Positions 1 to 4,703 of a DNA stretch of 5,357 bases are shown one piece after another. Each line of letters starts with the position of its first letter. Position 1 is the first letter of the stretch. The translations under genes and the position numbers were made by a program. This DNA comes from an uncultured Alphaproteobacteria bacterium. Lineage in GTDB: Bacteria; Pseudomonadota; Alphaproteobacteria; Rickettsiales; UBA1997. The notes beneath the pieces are model-generated. The model was not told the DNA's origin. It worked only from the letters and a program-made list of their open reading frames with translations, and ran no database searches. The stretch lies in the NCBI GenBank assembly GCA_903898475.1, contig CAIUFU010000173.1, positions 1 through 5,357 of the forward strand, read 5' to 3'.

Positions 1-491
1 GTTTCTCCAATAAAATAATTGTTACTGCCGCCACTTTGTCTTTTTTCCAAGACCATAATTGTGTAGTTGGTGCCGTTTAAGAAAGAGGCGTCCGAGATTT
101 GCAAATAGTTGGCAGTGCTACCAACAAACTTAATCGCATGAACGTGATTGATGGTATTGGCATAAGTTGGACCAGTGCCCACCGCAACTACTAAAGGTTT
201 AGCAGCATTACTACTTTGATCGTACCAAGAAGTTACCGCTGCTCCATCACTGGCTTGAGAACTATCAATACTAGCGCTTAAGCTGGTTTCTAGCCAAAGC
301 ATGTTGTCTTTAATTCCCGGAACTGGCGAAGAACGAGCTAAACTTTCTGCAGCAGCTAAACGAGATTTGGCAATTAAACGAGTTCCGATGAAAGTTCCAG
401 CAAGCAGAATGCCGATGATTAGAATTACTACGGAGATTTCAATTAGGGTGAAGGCTTTTGATTTTTTACCTATTTTAGATTGTCGCATCAT
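1..491 (-). CDS. Prepilin-type (type IV pilin/pseudopilin-like) protein with a LamG-like ectodomain, partial (C-terminus off the left edge)
   Basis: An open frame runs from the tandem ATG-ATG at 491/488 to the window edge without a stop, giving 163 residues. Residues 1-12 are a short basic leader (MMRQSKIGKKSK). The prepilin peptidase motif A-FTLIE follows, with cleavage expected between Ala13 and Phe14 and the conserved Glu at +5 (Glu18). A hydrophobic helix spans about 14-36 (ISVVILIIGILLAG). Residues 64-163 (LWLE..., SWYDQSS, the stretch FVGSTANYLQISDASFLNG, YTIMVLEKR, NNYFIG) resemble the concanavalin A/LamG-like domain found fused to such leaders in some alphaproteobacterial proteins; this assignment is from memory of the pattern. 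The mature protein should sit in the inner membrane or in a pilus, with the lectin-like part in the periplasm or outside. No good ribosome binding site precedes the start. The full length is unknown. A minor pilin or adhesin role is inference; the prepilin leader is secure. Confidence 0.88.
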   Translation of the reverse strand, partial: MMRQSKIGKKSKAFTLIEISVVILIIGILLAGTFIGTRLIAKSRLAAAESLARSSPVPGIKDNMLWLETSLSASIDSSQASDGAAVTSWYDQSSNAAKPLVVAVGTGPTYANTINHVHAIKFVGSTANYLQISDASFLNGTNYTIMVLEKRQSGGSNNYFIGE

Positions 492-520
492 TTCTAGAAA
501 TATAATTGGATCCACAAACG

Positions 521-539
521 CACATTAAACTATAATGTG
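521..539. repeat. Perfect 7-bp inverted repeat upstream of the pilin gene
   Basis: CACATTA (521-527) and TAATGTG (533-539) are exact inverted copies around a 5-bp centre. The repeat overlaps the best -10-like hexamer for the pilin gene and lies about 30 bp before its start codon. No T-tract follows on either strand, so it does not look like a terminator. It could be an operator half-site pair or a small leader hairpin; the symmetry is certain, the role is not. Confidence 0.45.
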
Positions 540-558
540 GCATGAGAAAGTTTTTTAA
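529..558 (-). promoter_or_regulatory. Candidate sigma70-type promoter for the pilin gene
   Basis: On the minus strand TTAAAA (558-553, 4 of 6 to the -35 consensus) is separated by 18 bp from TATAGT (534-529, 5 of 6 to the -10 consensus). This would start transcription about 30 bases before the pilin ATG. The -10 hexamer lies inside the inverted repeat at 521-539. The 80-bp gap after the upstream gene leaves room for a separate promoter, but AT-rich sequence gives such matches by chance. Confidence 0.35.
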
Positions 559-571
559 TAAAAGTATCTGC

Positions 572-1063
572 CTACTCAGTCAACACTTCGCAATTACCGT
601 TATCGATGTAAGCATCTAATCCAACAGTAGTGATTTCTTTGTAACGACTGTCACCGAAAACTCTGATTAAAGTGCCGATTGGGCCTTCGGTTTGGATGTT
701 GAAGAAAATGCCAGTTTGTTTGAACTCAGCTTTGTAGGTATCGCAATTATCTTGTTCGCAACGAGTGATCGTGCCTTTGGTTTTATCTAAGGTTATAGAA
801 GCCGTAGCTGGTCTTTTTGCACATTCATGTTTAGTGCAAAGAAAGCCGCTTTTTGGTTGGCATTTAATTTTTTTCCAAGCTTTTGCAGTTTGAAAATTTT
901 TCTCAGCTTCAACGAATAATTTTTGGAAGTCAGAAGGCTGAATTTGCGCTTCTTCAATTGATTCTTTGGTTGCTGGTGCAACTACAGACTTAGAGCTTTT
1001 AGCAGAAGCTGCTGTTGAAAAAAGCGCTAATATTGCGACTAAAAATAATGATCTGATTTTCAT
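572..1063 (-). CDS. Small secreted protein with six cysteines, function unknown
   Basis: This encodes 163 residues, ATG at 1063 and TAG at 572-574. Residues 1-21 form a type I signal peptide: basic MKIR, a hydrophobic core SLFLVAILALF, and an A-S-A site before Lys22. The mature protein should be periplasmic or secreted. A Lys/Glu-rich segment (about 22-62) leads to W63 and a cysteine-bearing region with Cys at 68, 76, 81, 102, 107 and 158, an even number that suits disulfides after export. Recognisable stretches are CQPKSGFLCTKHEC (68-81), TRCEQDNCDTYKAEF (100-114), GIFFNIQ (118-124) and the ending VGLDAYIDNGNC (147-158). The pattern resembles uncharacterised alphaproteobacterial proteins with a C-x(4)-C-D-x-Y motif, from memory. 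No Shine-Dalgarno sequence is visible before the ATG. It lies downstream of tRNA-Arg on the same strand and 80 bp upstream of the pilin gene. A shadow frame at 793-981 on the same strand is not a gene. Expression as a protein is likely; the function is unknown. Confidence 0.82.
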   Translation of the reverse strand: MKIRSLFLVAILALFSTAASAKSSKSVVAPATKESIEEAQIQPSDFQKLFVEAEKNFQTAKAWKKIKCQPKSGFLCTKHECAKRPATASITLDKTKGTITRCEQDNCDTYKAEFKQTGIFFNIQTEGPIGTLIRVFGDSRYKEITTVGLDAYIDNGNCEVLTE

Positions 1064-1148
1064 GGGAAGTTTGGTTAGTTGGGGAGGTTTTATTACTTTA
1101 GAGACACTTGTTTAGTGTGAATAAAATAGAAACAAATTTGTGTAAGAA

Positions 1149-1225
1149 TGGTGCACCCGAAGAGATTCGAACTCCTAACCTCCTGATCCGTAGTCAGGTG
1201 CTCTATCCAATTGAGCTACGGGTGC
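1149..1225 (-). tRNA. tRNA-Arg (anticodon ACG)
   Basis: Read on the minus strand, the acceptor strand GCACCCG (1225-1219) pairs fully with CGGGTGC near the 3' end (1159-1153). A discriminator A (1152) and an encoded CCA (1151-1149) follow. The D arm begins TAGCTCAATTGG. The anticodon stem CCTGA/TCAGG encloses loop CTACGGA, giving anticodon ACG. The T loop is GTTCGAATC. ACG tRNA-Arg is normally deaminated by TadA to read CGU, CGC and CGA codons. The total is 77 nt including CCA. No strong promoter is visible just upstream, and no clear T-tract terminator follows. The first 19 bases of the gene and the two bases before it recur exactly at 1368-1388. Confidence 0.97.
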
Positions 1226-1227
1226 AT
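1207..1227 (-). repeat. Direct repeat copy A: 5' end of the intact tRNA-Arg gene
   Basis: This 21-bp stretch covers the 5' acceptor strand and the first part of the D arm of tRNA-Arg (gene positions 1-19) plus two upstream bases. It is identical to 1368-1388, in the same orientation, 161 bp apart. This copy belongs to the functional gene. Confidence 0.9.
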
Positions 1228-1367
1228 ATTTGTAATTTAGTAACGCTTCGTCGCTTTTCTCATCAAGTAAACTTGATTCGAAGACGACTCGCGCCGGGGC
1301 GGGAGGCGTAGCCTTCGCCCGTTCTCGCTAAAAACAGCCGTTGAGGCTGTTTTCTTAACACTCGAAC
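1228..1367. other. Hairpin-rich intergenic spacer between the two tRNA 5' copies
   Basis: No gene is visible here. The spacer holds three separate inverted repeats. ATCAAG (1262-1267) and CTTGAT (1272-1277) enclose TAAA. A GC-rich nested hairpin at 1297-1320 has GGGCG/CGCCC outside and AGGC/GCCT inside around GTA. AAAACAGCC (1331-1339) and GGCTGTTTT (1345-1353) form a terminator-like hairpin. The block around 1283-1328 is markedly richer in G and C than the genes around it. The end nearest recA reads GGGTTCGAGTG on the minus strand, like a tRNA T-loop core but without a complete pairing stem. The arrangement resembles a short palindromic intergenic element, possibly present in several copies in the genome. 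That identity is inference. Confidence 0.6.
1331..1353 (-). terminator. Terminator-like hairpin in the tRNA upstream spacer
   Basis: A 9-bp perfect stem, AAAACAGCC with GGCTGTTTT, encloses a 5-base loop. On the minus strand a run of five T follows; on the plus strand the stem ends in TTTTCTT, so it could act both ways. On the minus strand it would be a second stop after the recA terminator and would insulate tRNA-Arg from read-through. Confidence 0.6.
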
Positions 1368-1388
1368 CCAATTGAGCTACGGGTGCAT
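1368..1388 (-). pseudogene. tRNA-Arg 5' fragment (direct repeat copy B)
   Basis: These 21 bases are identical to the 5' end of the intact tRNA-Arg at 1207-1227. The tRNA similarity stops after the D-arm GG: the next bases on the minus strand are GTTCGAGTG rather than ATAGAGCACC. Anticodon arm, 3' acceptor strand and CCA are all missing, so no functional tRNA can be made. It lies directly after the recA terminator. It may be the scar of an insertion into, or recombination at, a tRNA-Arg gene. Confidence 0.8.
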
Positions 1389-1427
1389 TAAAATAAAAAG
1401 CTTGAGGGTTTTATGCCTCAAGCTTTT
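1389..1427 (-). terminator. Rho-independent terminator of the sucCD-recA unit
   Basis: A perfect 12-bp stem, AAAAGCTTGAGG (1396-1407) with CCTCAAGCTTTT (1416-1427), has an 8-base loop. On the minus strand it is followed by a T-rich tail TATTTTAA. It begins 7 bp after the recA stop codon. No comparable hairpin occurs after sucC or sucD, which supports one unit ending here. Confidence 0.88.
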
Positions 1428-1434
1428 CAAATTT

Positions 1435-2493
1435 CTATTTTTCTGAAGCAGCTTCTGCTTTGCTCTTTTTTTCTCTAGCTTCTTCTTTTACAGCAGCTTT
1501 TTTTCGTTTAGCAACACCAAGTTTCTCACGAACTAAATTTTCTAACTCGTCAGCAACTTTTGGATTTTCTTTCAGGTAATTTTTAGTGTTTTCTTTACCT
1601 TGTCCAATCTTATTTCCTTTGTAAGCGTACCAAGATCCTGATTTCTCAAGAATCTCGTTTTTCACTGCCAAATCAATAACTTCGCCTAAACGAGAAACAC
1701 CTTCGCCGTAAATAATTTCAAAATCAGCAATTTTGAAAGGTGGAGCAACTTTGTTTTTTACAACTTTAACTTTGGTTTCATTTCCAAGAACTTCTTCTTG
1801 GTCTTTGATTGCTGTTCCTCTACGGATATCAAGGCGCACAGAAGCGTAGAATTTTAGTGAGTTACCGCCAGATGTAGTTTCTGGAGAACCAAACATCACA
1901 CCAATTTTCATTCTGATTTGATTGATGAAAATGATGGTTGAGCTGGTTTTAGAAACAGTCGCGGTAAGTTTTCTTAAAGCTTTGCTCATCAATCTAGCTT
2001 GCAAACCCATTTGATTGTCACCCATGCCGCCTTCAAGTTCTACTTGTGGAACAAGCGCTGCAACTGAGTCAACTACAACTAGGTCAACTGCGCCAGAACG
2101 AATTAAAGTATCAGCAATTTCAAGTGCTGCTTCACCGTTATCTGGCTGAGAAATGATTAGTTCTTCTAAGTCGATGCCAAGATTTTTAGCGTAAGCTGGA
2201 TCAAAAGCATGTTCAGCGTCAATAAATGCACAAGATAGTCCAGCACGTTGAGCTTCGGCAATTGCGTGCAAAGTTAGTGTGGTTTTTCCTGAAGATTCTG
2301 GTCCGTAGATTTCGATGATTCTGCCGCGTGGATATCCGCCAACACCAAGTGCGATGTCGAGAGAAAGTGATCCGCTTGGAATAACTTCAATATCAGTTAC
2401 CGGTCTAGAACCGAATTTCATTGCTGAACCCTTACCGAATTCTTTGTCGATTTGGGCTAATGCTGCGTCTAACGCTTTTTTACGATCGCTCAT
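1435..2493 (-). CDS. recA: RecA recombinase
   Basis: This encodes 352 residues, the usual RecA length. RecA is a cytoplasmic ATPase that forms filaments on single-stranded DNA, drives homologous strand exchange and stimulates LexA self-cleavage. The N-terminal polymerisation segment is about 1-32. The Walker A motif GPESSGKTT is at 64-72 and the catalytic Glu94 lies in FIDAEHAFDP (90-99). The Walker B strand DLVVVDS (137-143) carries Asp142. Loop L1 is near 151-164, the signature INQIRMKIGVMFG at 190-202, and loop L2 within FGSPETTSGGNS (201-212). The start is fixed by a strong ribosome binding site at 2500-2505. The gene lies 28 bp after sucD with no terminator between, so it is probably co-transcribed. 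No GTTC-N7-GTTC SOS box of the alphaproteobacterial type is seen in the gap or the last 100 bases of sucD. Its C-terminal tail (328-352) is Lys/Ala-rich and net basic, unlike the acidic tail of E. coli RecA. Confidence 0.98.
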   Translation of the reverse strand: MSDRKKALDAALAQIDKEFGKGSAMKFGSRPVTDIEVIPSGSLSLDIALGVGGYPRGRIIEIYGPESSGKTTLTLHAIAEAQRAGLSCAFIDAEHAFDPAYAKNLGIDLEELIISQPDNGEAALEIADTLIRSGAVDLVVVDSVAALVPQVELEGGMGDNQMGLQARLMSKALRKLTATVSKTSSTIIFINQIRMKIGVMFGSPETTSGGNSLKFYASVRLDIRRGTAIKDQEEVLGNETKVKVVKNKVAPPFKIADFEIIYGEGVSRLGEVIDLAVKNEILEKSGSWYAYKGNKIGQGKENTKNYLKENPKVADELENLVREKLGVAKRKKAAVKEEAREKKSKAEAASEK

Positions 2494-2499
2494 AATTTT

Positions 2500-2505
2500 T
2501 CCTTT
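2500..2505 (-). promoter_or_regulatory. Ribosome binding site of recA
   Basis: AAAGGA ends 6 bases before the recA ATG. It is the only clear Shine-Dalgarno sequence before any gene start in this window and it fixes the recA start. Confidence 0.8.
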
Positions 2506-2521
2506 GTGGTTGAAAAGAGGG

Positions 2522-3406
2522 TTATTTTTTTAGCAATTCTAGCATTGTTTGACCAAGAGTTGCCGGGCTATCAGCCACAACAACGCCAGCTTCTTTCATG
2601 GCGTCAATTTTACCTTGCGCGCCACCTTTTCCGCCAGAAATAATCGCACCAGCGTGACCCATTCTGCGTCCTTCTGGAGCAGTGCGTCCCGCGATGAAAC
2701 CAACAGTTGGTTTGCTACGACCTTTCTTAGCTTCAAGTCTCAAAAATTCTGCAGCTTCTTCTTCGTCAGTTCCGCCGATTTCACCAATCATGATCATGGC
2801 TTGAGTTTCAGGGTCAGACAAGAACATATCTAAACAATCGATGAAGTTAGTTCCATTAACCGGATCGCCACCAATACCGATGCAGGTTGTTTGTCCCAAA
2901 CCAGCTCTAGTTGTTTGGTGAACTGCTTCATAAGTTAGAGTTCCTGAACGAGACACGATGCCAATTGATCCTCTTTTGTGGATGTGACCCGGCATGATAC
3001 CGATTTTGCATTCACCAGGAGTGATAACACCTGGGCAGTTTGGTCCAACCAATCTTGATTTTGAACCAACCAAAGCTTTTCTAACTTTAACCATATCTAA
3101 AACAGGGATGCCTTCAGTGATGCAGATGATCAATTCAATTTCTGATTCGATTGCTTCCAAAATAGCATCAGCGGCGAACGCTGGCGGAACGTAGATTACT
3201 GATGCGTTGCAATCAGTTTTTCTTCTAGCGTCATAAACAGTGTCAAAAACTGGTAAAGCTAAGTGGTTAGTACCACCTTTGCCTGGCGTAACACCGCCAA
3301 CCATTTTTGTTCCGTAAGCGATTGCTTGTTCAGAGTGAAAAGTACCTTGGGCTCCAGTGAATCCTTGGCAAATTACTTTGGTATTTTTGTTAATTAAAAC
3401 TGACAT
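2522..3406 (-). CDS. sucD: Succinyl-CoA synthetase alpha subunit (succinate-CoA ligase)
   Basis: This encodes 294 residues, close to the 289 of E. coli SucD. With SucC it interconverts succinyl-CoA and succinate with phosphorylation of ADP or GDP, in the TCA cycle in the cytoplasm. The N-terminal CoA-binding Rossmann domain includes GFTGAQGTFHS (15-25), TPGKGG (40-45) and YVPP (72-75). The ligase part includes ITEGIP (96-101), GPNCPGVITPGECKIGIMPG (121-140) and SRSGTLTYE (152-160). The phosphorylated active-site histidine is His251 in GHAGAIISGGKGGAQGK (250-266). All expected motifs are present. The ATG is 12 bp after the sucC stop, typical of translational coupling. No Shine-Dalgarno sequence precedes it (AAAATCTA), so coupling may be how it is translated. 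Confidence 0.98.
   Translation of the reverse strand: MSVLINKNTKVICQGFTGAQGTFHSEQAIAYGTKMVGGVTPGKGGTNHLALPVFDTVYDARRKTDCNASVIYVPPAFAADAILEAIESEIELIICITEGIPVLDMVKVRKALVGSKSRLVGPNCPGVITPGECKIGIMPGHIHKRGSIGIVSRSGTLTYEAVHQTTRAGLGQTTCIGIGGDPVNGTNFIDCLDMFLSDPETQAMIMIGEIGGTDEEEAAEFLRLEAKKGRSKPTVGFIAGRTAPEGRRMGHAGAIISGGKGGAQGKIDAMKEAGVVVADSPATLGQTMLELLKK
2536..2544 (-). promoter_or_regulatory. Possible internal extended -10 promoter for recA
   Basis: TGCTAGAAT on the minus strand matches an extended -10 (TG-N plus 5 of 6 of TATAAT). It lies in the last codons of sucD, about 43 bases before the recA start. The expected -35 position 17 bp upstream (GGCAAC) is poor. It could give recA some transcription independent of sucCD, but it may be chance. 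Confidence 0.25.
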
Positions 3407-3418
3407 TAGATTTTAAAA

Positions 3419-4606
3419 TTAGTTTGAAATTTCGGCGTCTTTTACCGCTTTAACAATTTTTTGAGCAGCATCTGACAAATCTTCAGCTGAGATCACGGCA
3501 AGTCCTGATTTGGCAATAATTTCTTTGCCCAATTCAACGTTAGTGCCTTCAAGACGAACTACTAAAGGCACGCTCAAGTGAACTTCTTTAGCTGCTTCGA
3601 TGATACCGTTAGCGATGATATCGCAACGCATGATGCCGCCGAAAATGTTCACCAAAATTCCTTTTACGTTTGGATCAGAAAGAATGATTTTGAAAGCCGC
3701 AGTAACTTTTTCGCGAGTAGCTCCACCGCCAACGTCAAGGAAGTTAGCCGGAGAAGATCCGAAAAGTTGAATGATATCCATTGTAGCCATTGCAAGTCCG
3801 GCGCCGTTAACCATACAACCGATTTTACCGTCCATTTTGATGTAGCTTAGATCATATTTTGAAGCTTCGATTTCGAGTGGCTCTTCTTCATCTAAATCAC
3901 GCAATACTTTAAGTTCGTCATGACGGTGCATCGCATTGTCATCGAAATTAATTTTCGCATCCAAAACAACAATTTCACCTTCAGCAGTTTCAACCAATGG
4001 ATTAATTTCCATTTGCGAAGCATCGGTTTCGTTGAAAGCTTTATAAAGTGCAAAAACCACTTTTGAGAATTTTTTCAAAGTTTCGCCAGAGAAGCCCAAA
4101 GCAAAACCCATTTTGCGAGCGTGGCAAGCTTGAATTCCAGCAGCTACGTCAATTTTAACTGAGATGATTTTTTCTGGGTGATGCTCAGCAACTTCTTCGA
4201 TTTCCATGCCGCCTTCAGTTGAAGCCATGAAAACAATCGTTTTAGCTTTGCGATCAACGACAGCAGATAAGTAATATTCTTTTTTGATGTTTGATCCAGC
4301 TTCGATGTAAAGCCTTCTAACCAATTTTCCTTCAGGGCCGGTTTGTGGAGTAACCAAAGTCATTCCCAAAATTTGTGAGGCCTTTTCTTTAACTTCTTCA
4401 ACTGTTTTAACAACTTTAACGCCGCCCGCTTTACCGCGGCCGCCGGCGTGGATTTGCGCTTTTACAACAAAAACTTTGTGACCATCTGCTTCCAAAGCTT
4501 TTGCAGCTTCAACAGCTTCAGGAACTGAAAATGCTGGGTGGCCTTCAGGCACAACAACGCCGAATTTTTTTAACAGGCTTTTTGCCTGATATTCGTGGAT
4601 ATTCAT
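3419..4606 (-). CDS. sucC: Succinyl-CoA synthetase beta subunit (succinate-CoA ligase)
   Basis: This encodes 395 residues from MNIHEYQAK, against 388 in E. coli. It is the nucleotide-binding subunit paired with SucD. The ATP-grasp domain spans about 1-240, with KAQIHAGGRGKAGGVK (49-64), FMASTEGGMEIE (126-137), the metal-site region QMEINPLV (198-205) and LDAKINFDDNA (215-225). The C-terminal ligase domain has GCMVNGAGLAMATMD (263-277), NFLDVGGGA (288-296), VNIFGGIMRCD (319-329) and RLEGTN (351-356). The chosen ATG at 4606 begins exactly where the family begins. An in-frame GTG at 4669 would add 21 residues with no family likeness and overlaps the candidate -10 element, so it is rejected. No strong ribosome binding site is visible. 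ADP or GDP preference cannot be read with certainty. It is the first gene of the sucC-sucD-recA unit. Confidence 0.98.
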   Translation of the reverse strand: MNIHEYQAKSLLKKFGVVVPEGHPAFSVPEAVEAAKALEADGHKVFVVKAQIHAGGRGKAGGVKVVKTVEEVKEKASQILGMTLVTPQTGPEGKLVRRLYIEAGSNIKKEYYLSAVVDRKAKTIVFMASTEGGMEIEEVAEHHPEKIISVKIDVAAGIQACHARKMGFALGFSGETLKKFSKVVFALYKAFNETDASQMEINPLVETAEGEIVVLDAKINFDDNAMHRHDELKVLRDLDEEEPLEIEASKYDLSYIKMDGKIGCMVNGAGLAMATMDIIQLFGSSPANFLDVGGGATREKVTAAFKIILSDPNVKGILVNIFGGIMRCDIIANGIIEAAKEVHLSVPLVVRLEGTNVELGKEIIAKSGLAVISAEDLSDAAQKIVKAVKDAEISN

Positions 4607-4667
4607 TTGTAAGTTTGATTTGAAATTGAAATTGTTTTGGTGGCACAAATCTGCGAAGAGGCGGCGC

Positions 4668-4695
4668 ACAATAAATTTCGATTTTAACTTGGCAA
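4668..4695 (-). promoter_or_regulatory. Candidate promoter for sucC-sucD-recA
   Basis: On the minus strand TTGCCA (4695-4690, 5 of 6 to the -35 consensus) and TATTGT (4673-4668, 4 of 6 to the -10 consensus) are 16 bp apart. Transcription would begin near 4661, giving a leader of about 55 bases before the sucC ATG. The site lies in the 97-bp region shared with the divergent hemD gene, so the two transcription units may influence each other. Confidence 0.45.
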
Positions 4696-4703
4696 TAACT
4701 TAA

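Noticed and set aside
301..528. 75-residue plus-strand open frame opposite the pilin gene
   Set aside because: It is antisense to the clear prepilin leader and transmembrane helix and has no recognisable features.
793..981. 62-residue same-strand frame inside the six-Cys gene
   Set aside because: It is Lys/Leu-rich out-of-frame reading of an AT-rich gene that already has a signal peptide and ordered cysteines; no start signal of its own.
1104..1118. Small inverted repeat ACACT/AGTGT downstream of tRNA-Arg, considered as a tRNA terminator
   Set aside because: The stem is only 5 bp and no T-run follows on the minus strand.
1108..1311. 67-residue plus-strand open frame containing APEEIRTPNLLIRSQ
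   Set aside because: It is the antisense of the tRNA-Arg gene plus the hairpin spacer. This peptide type is a well-known false protein prediction over tRNA genes.
1207..1388. CRISPR or phage attachment array
   Set aside because: Only two repeat copies exist, one is part of a working tRNA gene, and no integrase or cas gene is in the window.
4607..4669. Extended sucC start at the in-frame GTG 4669 (21 extra residues)
   Set aside because: The added residues have no family likeness, the family starts at MNIHEYQAK, and the GTG overlaps the candidate -10, so it would lie upstream of the transcript.
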